This document shows, one piece after another, positions 1-11,500 of a stretch of DNA of 64,000 bases (position 1 is its first letter; every line of letters starts with the position of its first letter). Origin of the DNA: Acanthaster planci (lineage: Eukaryota > Echinodermata > Asteroidea > Valvatida > Acanthasteridae); assembly GCF_001949145.1 (NCBI RefSeq), contig NW_019091432.1:1723278-1787277 (forward strand), written 5' to 3'. Below the pieces are notes generated by a model. That model was not told the origin of the DNA. It searched no databases and saw only the letters and a list, made by a program, of their open reading frames with translations. A program made the position numbers and the translations under genes.

Positions 1-62
1 TTTTTTTGTTTTGTTTTTTTTTTTCTTTTTTTTTTCTTTATTTTTTTTTGTTTTTGTTTTTT
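1..62. repeat. T-rich low-complexity tract
   Basis: The window opens with about 60 bases that are nearly all T, broken by a few G, C and A. On the minus strand this is an A-rich tract just after the stop codon of the left copy of the duplicated gene. A similar but G-interrupted T-rich tract (2115-2153) sits at the same place after the right copy. It could be an old poly(A) tail or just slippage-prone sequence. Confidence 0.8.
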
Positions 63-100
63 TAAAGAAACTACACCATATTTACATCACAATGTTTACA

Positions 101-484
101 TCATGGTGCTTTCGTCATGTCATCAGGCCTTTTCCGAGCTATTAGATTGATGTAATGCAACATGTCATGGAACTGATGTCGCGTTTGCAGGACGAATTCT
201 GTTAAATTCCATGGATGCAGATACTGTCCGTTGACAGAAGGCCCATCCCTTGCTATCAGGTCATGGTGATACAACACCCACATTTCATGATGCTCATGTG
301 TTATTTGCAGGAAACTCTCTTGCTGTTTATTCCATGGAGGCATGTTCTGGAAGTCTAGCCCTTTCTTGTCTGGCTGTTTTTCTTCACGGGGGTGGGCGAG
401 TTGGTCGACTAGTTCCTCTTGATCAATTTCCATAGGTTGTGGTTCATCTGAAGCACCATCAACTTCCATTGCTTCTTCCTCCAT
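101..484 (-). pseudogene. Left tandem copy of an unrecognised acidic repeat protein, C-terminally truncated
   Basis: I do not recognise the family. This minus-strand frame is the diverged partner of the intact frame at 2173-2703. The chosen ATG (position 484) reads MEEEAMEVDG; the Met that starts the right copy is lost here. The frame is open further upstream to about 535, but with no other ATG. The protein keeps an acidic N-terminus and two copies of a PWN...FLQ/VLQT...H motif. Compared with the right copy it lacks about 130 bases, removing the segment that carries the CPQC knuckle, and then ends in a different frame (RPDDMTKAP). It may be a decaying pseudogene or a shortened paralogue; I favour the first. 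A 137-base intron with a CAG/GTAAGT donor is predicted upstream. Confidence 0.45.
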
Positions 485-535
485 TGGATGAAATTCTATT
501 TCGTTTGAGAAGATTTTGTCTGACAAAACTCTGAT

Positions 536-672
536 CTACATATATGAAGAACAGCAGATAACATAAACCCAGACTGTTTTGGATGATTATTTTAGCATTA
601 AATGTAAATATTTAATAACTTATAAACTTAACGTTTTATTTCATAAACTTATAAAAGATTTATAAGACTTAC
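536..672 (-). other. Predicted 5'-UTR intron, left tandem copy
   Basis: On the minus strand a perfect donor (CAG|GTAAGT) at 672 is followed by 137 AT-rich bases and an acceptor (ATATGTAG) ending at 536, about 50 bases before the ATG. The right copy has an interval of identical length in the same place. The exon before it has stops and no in-frame Met, so it would be untranslated. Confidence 0.45.
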
Positions 673-1345
673 CTGGTTGTCTGTGGAAAAGTGTATTTTG
701 TCGACCAACTGATCTAGTTTTTAGACATACATGCTTATATACATACAAAGCCAGACTGTCTGGGTGGTGCTTCTTTACAGTGAGCATCTACGTCATCAGC
801 AAACATGCCATGTGCACCTGCAACCGACGAATGACAGAAGAGACTGTTCCATTGTGACACGAGAGCATAGCCTTTGGGTTGTTCCATCAGTGCTTTTTTA
901 TACCCACTGCTTTAGCCTGTAGCTTAGTCCTTTTTTTAAATGAATACATTTCCGGAAAGTTTAGACGTACTGTTCTATATAGTGTACTGAAATATGGCAC
1001 ACTATATTCTTGTGGTGCTGTGCAAATGTCAAACATGATCATTTCAACTGTTGTTGACCAAGCAAAACAAACAACTGTTTTTAAGCTTATCACTTTTTCT
1101 ATTGTTAATCAGGTAGGTCATCCATATTAGCTCTCAGGTATGCCATTGATTGTGACAACTTTATTACTGGAAATGCGTGGGGGGGGGAGTTCATAACACT
1201 TCTGGGAAATCATTTTACCCCGGACATTGGTATTTAAAAAAAATAATTCAGATTAAAGTCAGCTTTTTGCTAGGCCCACTTTCTAGGAAAGTTGGTTTTC
1301 ATAAAGTTGGCCCATACACTGGGGGAAGGGGTTCATCGGGTCACC

Positions 1346-2147
1346 CCCCCCNAAAGTCTGCTGTGGCTGCAGGAAATTACATACAAAGCAATTTAATTTG
1401 CAAAAGGAATCAGGAAAAGTGTGTTATTGATATTATCCCCACAGCCTCCATTTGTTTTTGTTTTTTTTCACAAAAATTCAAATCTGCACTTTTGTTCTGA
1501 TGTCTTTTGCAATTGAAGTATGCGTGCTTCAAGGCTTTGACTGACTCGGACAAATTTTCCTCATATGTCACAAATTTAGTGGATGTTTTGTGCAAAATTT
1601 TCAATCTGCCTGCTTCAATTTATTGGAGGAGTGTGGTTTATGTCTTGACCAGCACTGTGTGCTCTCTATGTGTCTTTGCTTTATAGGGGTCATCATATAC
1701 CTGGCTGTTTTTCTGGATGGAAATTATAGACAGAGAAGATTTAGACCATAGGCAATTGCTATTATAGATCTCCTGGCAAACTTGTATGGGCAATCTTCTG
1801 AAGCTATCATGGTGTCACTAGTTAAGCTGGAGTTCCCAACTAGCTGTGTCTGTTGTTCTTGAAGTTAAATGAACCACACTATTTTTTTGTTTGGTTTGGT
1901 TTGTTAATTTCTTTCTTGGGAGGACAGAGTTGTTGGTATGTTGTGCTGAGGAAATTTGTGCTGTATTTGGTCTGGCTCCTCACAACCTGAAGCCTACCAA
2001 TGTAGTATCTGGCAGGGGAGTCCAAGCTCCTGTCAGTGTAGGTTTCAGAGTTGTGGGAGCACACAAGCCTCTCCACCACGTCAAGGTAACAGCACATGGA
2101 GAGGCCCCCCTCCCCTTTTTTTGATTTTTTTTTTGGGGGGGGTTTGT
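1346..2147. other. Spacer between the duplicated units
   Basis: I see no convincing gene here. Positions 1357-1390 resemble part of a dispersed repeat (CTGTGGCTGCAGGAAATTAC) also present near 5640. The short open frames around 1879-2124 show no recognisable domain. The spacer ends in the T- and G-rich tract before the right copy. Confidence 0.5.
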
Positions 2148-2172
2148 TTTTTTGAAAGTAACTAAACCATGT

Positions 2173-2703
2173 TTACATCATGGTGGTGTCATCAATCATG
2201 CGAATCAAAATGCCAGAATTGATGGCACCCAGGGCTTCAGTGACATCCGCTAACAGGATACCAGAAAGACCATTGGGATTGTTGAGTACAAATTGCTGTG
2301 CACATTGTGGGCAAGCAATTGGGTTGGCATCAGGCCCTTCCCTAGCTGTTAGTTTGATGTAATGCATCATCATGTCATGGAACTGATGTTGCGTTTGCAG
2401 GAAGACCTGCTCTGTTGAATTCCATGGACGCAGATACTGTCCGTTGATAGAAGGCCCATACCTTGCTATCAGGTCATTGTAATACAACAACCACATTTCA
2501 TGATGCTGATGTGTTGTTTGCAGGAAACTCTCTTGCTGTTTATTCCATGGAGGCATGTTCTGGAAGTCTAGCCCTTTCTTGTCTGGCTGTTTTTCTTCAT
2601 GAGGGTGGGCGAGTTGGTCGACTTCCTCTCGACCAACTTCCATAGGTTGTGGTTCATCTGTAGCACCATCAACTTCCATTGCTTCTTCTTCTATTGGATT
2701 CAT
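2173..2703 (-). CDS. Unrecognised small acidic protein with two tandem PWN-FLQT-H repeats and a CPQC knuckle
   Basis: This 176-residue frame begins with ATG at 2703 and ends in TAA. I do not recognise the family. Residues 1-40 are acidic and Pro-rich (EEEAMEVDG...). Residues 52-85 and 93-123 are two copies of one motif: PWN, four or five residues, FLQT, x, HQ, x, H, D/E, M, three residues, Y, two residues, L, x, A, R, x, GP. A CPQC pair follows at 131-134 and could be half of a metal-binding site. There is no signal peptide or membrane segment. The frame is preserved against a second copy 2.2 kb away, and the repeat is visible at protein level, which supports real coding. A 137-base upstream intron is predicted. 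It could be a lineage-specific gene or the product of an unclassified mobile element. Confidence 0.55.
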   Translation of the reverse strand: MNPIEEEAMEVDGATDEPQPMEVGREEVDQLAHPHEEKQPDKKGLDFQNMPPWNKQQESFLQTTHQHHEMWLLYYNDLIARYGPSINGQYLRPWNSTEQVFLQTQHQFHDMMMHYIKLTAREGPDANPIACPQCAQQFVLNNPNGLSGILLADVTEALGAINSGILIRMIDDTTMM

Positions 2704-2726
2704 TTCTTTTCTTACAATTCTCTAAT

Positions 2727-2863
2727 CTATATATATAAAGAACAGCAGATAACATAAACCCAGACTGTTTTGGATGATTATTTTAGCATCAAATGTAAAT
2801 ATTTAATAACTTATAAACTTAACGTTTTATTTCATAAACTTATAAAATATTTATAAGACTTAC
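2727..2863 (-). other. Predicted 5'-UTR intron, right tandem copy
   Basis: The minus strand shows a GTAAGT donor at 2863 and an acceptor ATATATAG ending at 2727, 24 bases before the ATG. The length, 137 bases, equals that in the left copy. The stretch is strongly AT-rich. The acceptor could instead be read as a TATA-like promoter element (TTTATATATATAG). Confidence 0.4.
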
Positions 2864-3556
2864 ATGGTTGCCTGTACGAAAGTGTATTTTGTCGACCAAC
2901 TGATCTAGTTTTTAGACATACATGCTTATATACATACAGAGCCAGACTGTCTGGGTGGTGCTTCTTTACAGTGAGCATCTACGTCATCAGCAAACATGCC
3001 ACGTGCACCTGCAACCGACGAATGACAGAAGAGACTATTCCATTGTGACATGAGAGCATAGCCTTTGGGTTGTTCCATTTCTTTGGGTTGTTCCATCAGT
3101 GCTTTTTTATACCCACTGCCTTAGCCTGTAAATTAGTCCGTTTTTTAAATGAATACATTTCCGGAAAGTTTAGACGTACTGTTCTATATAGTGTACTGAA
3201 ATATGGCACACTATATTCTTGTGGTGCTGTGCAAATGTCAAACATGATCATTTCAACTGTTGTTGACCAAGCAAAACAAACAACTGTTTTTAAGCTTATC
3301 GCTTTTTCTATTGTTAATCAGGTAGGTCATCCATATTAGCTCTCAGGTATGCCATTGATTGTGACAACTTTATTACTGGAAATGCGTGGGGGGGGGAATT
3401 CATAACACTTCTGGGAAATCATTTTACCCCGGACATTGGTATTTAAAAAAAATAATTCAGATTAAAGTCAGCTTTTTGCTAGGCCCACTTTCTAGGAAAG
3501 TTGGTTTTCATAAAGTTGGCCCATACACTGGGGGGAAGGGGTTCATCGGGTTACCC

Positions 3557-6500
3557 CCCTTTTATTGATGACTCCACCTGAAGCCACCCCCTTTTTACTT
3601 TATTCTTGCAGTATGTCAAAATGGTTTTTATAAGTTTATAGATCAGCAAGTGACAGTTTTAATGTAGTACGCGCGGGGTTGCGCTGCTGGGTGCTCGGCT
3701 TGACATGCACGTAGTCAACATGTCACACCACCAAACACCAGAGTAATACTCAAGAGAAGCAGGCGTCCAGTAGCTTCAGATGTGCTGATTTGTTGTAATT
3801 CAGATTTGATTGGAATCACATTGATAATCATTCCCGCAGTTGCAGGGAAGGAGGCAAACCATCTGCACCAACCAGCGTGGCTTAGGGTTCACAAGACGCC
3901 ATTATGAAGACTCACCACCTTCTTCCCAATCCCCTTCCAAAGCCAACTCCTTTTTCTTTTCAACTCGTCTCTACCAGTCAAAAATCTAAGTTGTTGCAGA
4001 CATATCTCTCCGTTGCATGGATACAGTCCTATTTTTAGACTAATATACGTAAACAGCTGGCTACCTTTTGGCAATTGACTTTAACAGTAAGTAGACGAGT
4101 GCCCTCTATTTGTCCAATATATGTTAATCATTTCCCCACATTAATGACAGCTCAAAACCCAAGTCAAGAGATAAATTGTAACCATAAAATACACAGTCAA
4201 TGAAAAAAAGGAAGGTATGTCATAATGAGCCTTGAGCTTGACCAAAAGAAGGCACAATTTTTGTAGCAATGGAGGCTCCTTGGGTCGGAACTTGACTTCG
4301 CCAGTTCACGAAAGACCAAAAAATGCCTGCATTACGGTCGCATTGCTACCAAGAAAATGAACACTCCTGACCAACCTGGCTCTTATCAACCGATGAGGGG
4401 GTGCTTCTGCTCAAGGTGGATAATGTGTCGGTTAGTGTTAGCAAAGCATAGTAAGCTATGGTGGAATCCCTTGTCCTTTGCTTGTGCACGTGCAAAAGTT
4501 CCACAATGAGGCTTAATGATCCCTTCCTCTCCGGTTAGGAGGGGGATGGTCTTTGAAGTGTTGACAGCACAGGACATGCCAAAGAAAACATGAAACATAA
4601 ATTCACATTGCAATCACCGGCAAGACATTTTTTATTTCCAAATAAATGCCCAATGCATATTCATAGACGCATTTGTCTTAATTACTACTGGGGATACTCT
4701 GTTGTCATAGCAACGTTACAAAATAGATCGATTAAATAAAATTTATTAGGCCAAGATGACCACTAGATTACCAAATAAATAGCAAGGGTCCATGACAGGT
4801 ATTTTGTATATTGCTACTTGGGCCACATTTTCCAAGATCAACTTTGAAATATTTCACTGGGAGAAAACAGTTTCAACTTGCAGCCGTTCATGTTTCCCTT
4901 TCTCAAATTTCAATACAACTAATTAGCCAATTGCGTACACATGATATTGCATTTAAAATATTTAATATACTATTTCTAAAAACAATAACAAACGTGTTAC
5001 TCTTTTAAACCGACTGTCAGCTGAATTTAGTTAAATCTCTTTGACACAGAATTCTACCAGTATTTCAGAAGTACACTTCTTTTTTACCATAAACCATAAA
5101 CATTTGTGTCTACTAGACACATAAATAACATGCAGTCCATTTTTTAATAACACAATTCTTGCGAAAATATTTGTCTGGATATTTAAACCTGCCAAGCTGT
5201 AAGGATGCTTGTCAGTAATTTAAAACAAGATTGTTACATGTGCCAAGAGTTTAATTTGGAACTACAGGTACATATTTAACTTTCATGTATTTGCATTTTT
5301 CTGGGTGACTCAAAATTGTCATCTGGTCCACATAATCTTTATTTCTGCATAATCTATGTAAAGAAACCAATACAATATAGCCTTTGTAGTGTTTTAACAT
5401 CTTCACAACATACTGTTCTTTAAGTCTCTTCACGCCTGCAACAGTAAAGTTATGCCTGAGCTAATGTAGATATTAAAATATTCATATGGTTTGTATTACA
5501 CGAAGGCCGTGTCTAAGTCAGCTGGCTATGGCAGGAAATCACACACGTGTCTTTGGCAAGTGGCTGCAGCCAAGCCCTAGCCACAACTTTGGGATGTAGC
5601 CTGACAGTGACACCAACAGCAGGCTGTGTCCAAATTTTTGGGCTGTGGCTTGAAATTACAAATGATTCTGTGGCTGTAGCCACAACCAAGGACTCATGAA
5701 TATGTGCAATTTCAATCCACAGCCAAGTAATAGACCAAATGCACCCAGCGAGTCACGTGACTTAGTGGGTATCAAACATCATCAGAGTGTGTCAAAAGTG
5801 TCATTTACCAAAAATAAAGCTGACGGTCTGTACAGTAATCAGACTGCTGATGTGCTGAGCACTCTACCAAGAATCAGCTTTATTTTGGGGTAAAAAACAC
5901 TTATGAAACACTTCGCTATGGAAGGATACCATGTTTGTTTTGATGTCTGATACCAACTACAGGTCATGTAACTTTGCTGGCGCAATCAGTCTATGAGGAC
6001 ACGCCATTTGTAGACTAAGCAAATGAACTACCAATGGCACTGAGCAGCCCACACTCATGACAACAAACTGAAAACCTCAGATGCATCATGACCATACCTT
6101 GGATTGAAATAACTTATAGGACACAAGTGAATTGTATATGTACGTCTTTCTGTGGAATACAGGATAAGCCTACAGAGAACTGAATCTTACAATTTACTGC
6201 TTGATGTACTGTGCTGTTACCATTAACTTTCAAATGTTGTACAGTTTCCAAAAGTTTCAAAAACAGACCTTCCAAACCCTGTACAATTCTTCCGCTGGTA
6301 CCACACTCGGTGTAACGCTGTGCATTCTAAGTGGTTTCTTTTCTGTGCTCAAGAAGTTACAAAGTAGCACCACTAAAACTACATTTGATGATGTTTTCAT
6401 TCATAAACAAGTCAACTTTTATTCCCTTTTTTTGACAGGGGTGTTTAATGGCCTAAATCCTTGGACTTTAGCCCAAGTCACTAACTTGAAGCACAAATCA

Positions 6501-7020
6501 AGAACCTTACGATGAGTGACTTGAACTCTGAGAGACAGACATGAAGGAGATTTAAATTTCATGAGCTGTTGAAGAAATGCGCAATAACTACGTTTCAAAA
6601 TGAATTTATTCAAGCATTTCTTAAATTTCTCTCAAACGGAGCAACATGCAACCAGAAGTAGATACAGGGGTCAACAGGGCCACTGCCCCCCCCCCACAAA
6701 GGAGGAAACCAGAACAAGTAATTTGAAACAAGCCAAAAAGGCCTTGTGGGGGGTGGTCTATTTAATTTCCCTTCCAAAAGTGTACAACTATTTATATTTT
6801 AGATGCTGTAATGGGTAGTACTGGTGTGAGTTATTCCCACGTACCCCATAAGAATCATTCACTCCCAAGCTGGACTCTAATATTGACGAACTGACACGCA
6901 ATAACCCACCCAAACCAGCTACAGAAGTAGACCAGAGCTGGGATCAGAAGACTACCTTTGGTGTCGTTCGTGAAATGACTTTGAGAAGCTTGGTGGTGGC
7001 AAACAAGCAGTCTTTTTCAC
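3557..7020. other. Intergenic region without a recognised gene
   Basis: No open frame here shows recognisable domains or splice-consistent exons on either strand. Positions 5505-5690 look like a degraded dispersed repeat: they start with GGCCGTGTCTAAGTCA and contain two loose repeats of a GGCTGTGGC...GAAATTACA module. A related terminus, GGCCGCGTCTGACTCA on the minus strand, ends at 62220. Confidence 0.5.
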
Positions 7021-7297
7021 CAGTTCTGAGCATGCGCGCCTAGTTCTGAGCATGCGCGCCTAGTTCTGAGCATGCGCGCCTAGTTCTGAGCATGCGTGCC
7101 TAGTTCTGAGCATGCGCGCCTAGTTCTGAGCATGCGCGCCTAGTTCTGAGCATGCGCGCCTAGTTCTGAGCATGCGCGCCTAGTTCTGAGCATGCGCGCC
7201 TAGTTCTGAGCATGCGTGCCTAGTTCTGAGCATGCGCGCCTAGTTCTGAGCATGTGTGCCTAGTTCTGAGCATGCATGCCTAGTTCTGAGCGTGCGT
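7021..7297. repeat. 20-bp GC-rich minisatellite, 14 units
   Basis: The unit TAGTTCTGAGCATGCGCGCC is repeated head to tail with an exact 20-base period from 7021 to about 7297; the last unit is degenerate. Units at 7081, 7201, 7241 and 7261 differ only inside the GCATGCGCGCC segment, and each difference is C to T or G to A at a CpG. Most units contain GCATGCGC, which resembles half of the known NRF-1 binding site, and an alternating purine-pyrimidine run. The array has no unique spacers. Confidence 0.97.
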
Positions 7298-8341
7298 AAT
7301 TCTGTGGAAAAGGACCAGTATATCTGCTGCCACTAGTGCCTCCAAGTCACCCATTGGGATCTAACCAGCTTATGACTCAGACCCTATCAGACCATAAGAC
7401 TTCGACCCCCTTACTAAAAGCTAAATTACTCAAACAAGTGACTCGCTCTCATTATCACAAGACACTGACTGATACTTTTCCCAGATAACTAAACTGACCT
7501 AGCCAAACATGGGGGGAGACCTCACTTTGAATACAGAATTCAAAGCTGCATGCACATGGAAACATCAAATCAAAATTATATCATTCCCAACATGCATTGG
7601 GATGGACCTTGGTTAGGTTACAGCTGGAAATAGTTGACAACTAGAAAAGGAAATCACTGGAAATCACTCGCAAAAAGTTTCCAAGGGGAACTTCTTTCCA
7701 AGAAAAATTTCTTAACATTTTGTTTCTGTTGATACCTGATGTCTGTGTTTGACCTTGAATGGTTACAGCTACAATCACGCATTTTTCGGTCCATTTTCCT
7801 TTTTTCAAAAATCCTAAAGAGTACAGAGCCAGTGTTTCCACGTTTTCTAGGCTGGGGGGTAACATTGTGATTACATATGCAGTTCCATGGATTTAATTAA
7901 ATTGATCAAGCCAAGTACCTGCACACTGACGGAAATATCTGCTTGTCCTACAGTTACTTTTGTGATGGTAGTTCTTTGATATAGATTCCTTTTCAACAGA
8001 TCGCATATTGCCATTGAAATTAAGTGAAATCAAGTATGTCTCTTAAACTAGTTTGGTCAGTAATCCTGAGAAATGCGAGTTGCGCCATTTCGCACATATG
8101 AAAACCAGGTCAGTGATCAACCTTGTTCCCCGTACATGAGGACCAGGTTGAAATACGACCTCAGAGAATGAGATTGAAGTTAAAAACCACTGTATTAGCA
8201 AAGTTAAACCGTAGGGTCAATTTCCAAATCATGAAATCATTCAGGTATCTGCCTACGAATAGAAACAACCTCAAATATGTCTATCTTTGAAGCCCAGAAT
8301 AATATTGAGGTCGGGGGGGGGGGGAATTCCCACACCTCTCT
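7298..8341. other. Region 3' of the MMD-like gene
   Basis: No gene is seen. The part next to 8342 should hold the 3' UTR of the minus-strand MMD-like gene. A G-run lies at 8314-8324. I could not pick a convincing poly(A) signal. Confidence 0.4.
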
Positions 8342-8581
8342 TCAGAATGAACCTATGAAGTGGACTGGCTGTGTCACGTCTTCCCCTGCCTCTGCACCAC
8401 CAGAGGACCCCATGAGGTACGTATGGATAGCGTAGAAGTGAAGCCCCGCCCCTGCAGCTACAAACAGGTGCCAGATGGCGTGGGCGAAAGGGATGACACC
8501 ATCACTCTTGAAGAAGATGACACCCAGGACGTAAACCAGCCCGCCCAGTGCCAGCTCGTATATCCCGTCTTTGGAACATTG
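8342..8581 (-). CDS. MMD: MMD-like gene, last coding exon
   Basis: After an acceptor CAATACAG the exon reads 79 codons in phase 0 and ends in TGA at 8342-8344. It encodes the final two membrane segments: [23 protein letters not shown], then [10 protein letters not shown] with the family's His-x3-His. The polar tail [21 protein letters not shown] is specific to this protein and slightly longer than in vertebrate MMD. Confidence 0.93.
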   Translation of the reverse strand, partial: QCSKDGIYELALGGLVYVLGVIFFKSDGVIPFAHAIWHLFVAAGAGLHFYAIHTYLMGSSGGAEAGEDVTQPVHFIGSF

Positions 8582-11500
8582 CTGTATTGATAAATGCCAA
8601 GTAAAAACCCAATCAACGAAATGAACTAAATGTATCCCATCAGATCAATCAGCTATGTGCACTGCATCTCTTACATATTTATCAGCCAAATTGATGGTCT
8701 CAGTATTCAAAGATGGCATTGAAATAAAAATAGCTTACTCCCAAACGTGAACTAAGCCTAACGGACCCATTTTTCCTAGCCAGACTACTTCTTGGTAGCT
8801 CCACACATTTCCCGGTGGGTAGACTGTAAAAATCTGCCAACTCTAGCTTCAAGTTCTCCCTGACCAGGTTTTTTCCCCCTTTCTTCCCTCCATAACTTCA
8901 ACTGTTTGGTACATGTAGACCTTCAGGTGGACACATCACAGACAAAGACTGCCTACAAGTTGCCTATTGCAGCCTGCAAATGCTGCATAGTGTTCAGAAG
9001 AGTGTCATAAGCCCTGACACCTTGACAGCTGACAAACAAGTCAACAATGTGCAAATATGAATAAGGTAATGAAGCCAACAGGCTTGTTGCAATAATTCTA
9101 CATTTATACACAAATCAATTCATTTAATAAAACAGGTGAAACTCTGTATATTCTCTATCTTTTGCTACACATATACTGGCTTATATTTAACAGTTTGTGG
9201 TTCCAAAAAAGTTGGCTTTGTGGAATGTACTCAACGTTTCAATATTTGATCAGATTCAAGGTAAACATAGACCATACTAATGCAAACATATCAGGAACTT
9301 GCATAAACCTTAAATCAGCCAAACAATGCTGCCAAATCTCATCCACCCAAAACATATCCCTACCCACCCAAACAGTTCCTCTCCAATCCCACTTAGTCAT
9401 TACCTTCACCTACGTGCCATCCTGCCACACCCCATCCACACCCACTCATCCGTCTACCAAGTGCCATCTCATCTCAACCTTACCCCATTAAGTCCATACC
9501 CAATCCTACTAAATCCTCACCCACATAAATAAATAACCCCACCCTGCACTACCCAATTCCCATTCCATTCTACCAAATCCTAACCCATACCGCTGAATCT
9601 CTACCACACCCAGCCACACCCCAAAACCTAATCCTTACCCTACTCCAGCCCATCTCAACCAAATCTCCACCATAGGGTTGGGATGGGCCCAGACCTTGTA
9701 CATTTAATACAGTTAAAAACTTTATAGGAGGGGGTGGCAAATTCTTCATTAAATATGTAAAATACACCTCAAGGCAATAATCCCGTATTAGAAGGTTCAG
9801 GCTCGTATTTGCTTTGCACCTCAACAAAAAATTTGAAGGGCTTGAGGACAAAATGACTGATTCCTTGTTAAATACTTCTTTGAATTCGTCTCTTTCAGAA
9901 TTTGTAAAATCAGTCACCAACTTAGAAAAGGTAATCTTCCAGCACCTCCCTCAAACGTTCCCTTCTATTCATATGATGAACTGCTTTTTCATACAACTCT
10001 GTACAGTTTGTGCTTGCCAGCATAAGAGTATTTTTATGAGGTTTGAAGCACCAAAGAACAATGTGAAACACTTTTTCTTCGAATAACACTATATTGACTC
10101 TTGCAAAATGCCAGACACATTGCCGGTGAACCAATCTCTGGGCATTTGATGGAGTTAATAACATACGGTAAATTAAAAGTTAAGTTAAAAAACACAAGGA
10201 AAAAAATATTTCAAAATAATGGAAATAAAACTGTGAAAATGGAAACTATTATGTATTTGTACTTTTTTACAACCCAAATTTACTATGGACATATCCACAA
10301 ATGGGAATCCAAATTGTTAATAATGCAGTACAGAGCAAAGTGGGGCTATGACTGAGCAGCGAGTGTATAATACAGGACAGTGCTGACAGATTGTGAAAAG
10401 AAATATGAACAACAGGGGGCGCCTGTCACTTTCCTGGAGGCCTTTACTGTCTTTGCTGCTGGCTCACAACCTGTGCAAGGGCAGTTTTTTGCAATTATAA
10501 CATGGCATAACAAATTCATTGTTACATGCAGTAAACCAAAATTATGTATTTTCTTCTAGAATTCGAAAAGAGAGAGCAGCAGTTGCAAGAAACTTGCCGA
10601 ACACTGAGTGGAAGTGCTGCTGCCTTGTACTTCGCCCAACTTCAAGATGCTGCTCAGAACACCATTTTACACTAACAGAAGCTCCAGGTGTTTATGAACA
10701 CCATATGCACAACCAGGCCAAGCACCACAATGAAATTTGAGCTTAAGGTTAGCAAATTTTGTTGGTATAGTAAGCAGAACTTTTCTGCTAACTGTTAAGC
10801 AGCTCCATGAAATTTGGCCCTTGTCTCTTCGATGATCTAACCATTTTGGTTCCAAGAACCATTTAAACATGTTTTAAAAAGTTTTCGCTTTCACATCACA
10901 AACATGTCTCTGATTTAGGGTTGAGAAAATACGTCTCTAATAAAGTGGCACATCTAATTCTCCTTGATATCAAAATGTGATGTGGTTACCTAAGAATTAA
11001 CACTCACTCACCACATCTAGAACGGCCACGGAAGGGCCGATGCCAAGAAGAAGATAGAGGGCAGTCTCAAGGTGTTTGTATCTTCAGACAAAGAAGGACA
11101 GATGAGGGGGGGTTAAAATGTTTCAACCATTAAATGGTTTAGAAAGACAATCAGTGTCGACTGAGCCATCAGCAACAGTAAAATGGTGGTTCAATCTTAC
11201 GTTAGACTGTGCCTAGATTACCTGGCTGTTGCTAGCTAGCTAATGGCTTCATCAATTTCCTATGGATGTTACGGGTTACTTTTAGCTGCAGCCACCAAAT
11301 CTGACAAAGCCTTAGCAGACAAATAAGGCAAGGTGAGTTCACGGTAGGATATTTAGACAAATGGAGGTTTTTCACAAGCCAGCCATGTTGAAATTGAAGG
11401 CGAGGTTAACTCTTCATTGTTGGAGCTTGAGAGTAAAAACGAAGCAATAAACTGAAACTTTCCTTACAAATTAGTAACCATCTACCAGATGAACAATGTA

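Larger units (their letters stand above)
62..1345. repeat. Left copy of a tandem (interrupted) duplication
   Basis: This segment matches 2148-3556 closely along its length, in the same orientation. Differences include point changes, a roughly 130-base deletion in the left reading frame, and an 18-base internal duplication present only in the right copy near 3080-3098. Similarity stops at about 1345/3556, next to a C-run and a single ambiguous base (N at 1352). About 800 bases of unrelated sequence separate the two copies. Confidence 0.85.
2148..3556. repeat. Right copy of a tandem (interrupted) duplication
   Basis: This is the longer and better preserved copy of the unit at 62-1345. It keeps the whole reading frame and about 850 bases upstream of it. 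It contains an extra 18-base tandem duplication of TTTGGGTTGTTCCAT near 3080. Confidence 0.85.

Noticed and set aside
879-1130. Plus-strand protein shared by both duplicated units (879-1130 and 3070-3339)
   Set aside because: Its conservation is explained by the recent duplication, since noncoding sequence around it is equally conserved; no domain is recognisable.
7021-7297. CRISPR-like array of regular repeats
   Set aside because: The 20-base units are directly adjacent with no unique spacers, and the genome is animal; it is a minisatellite.
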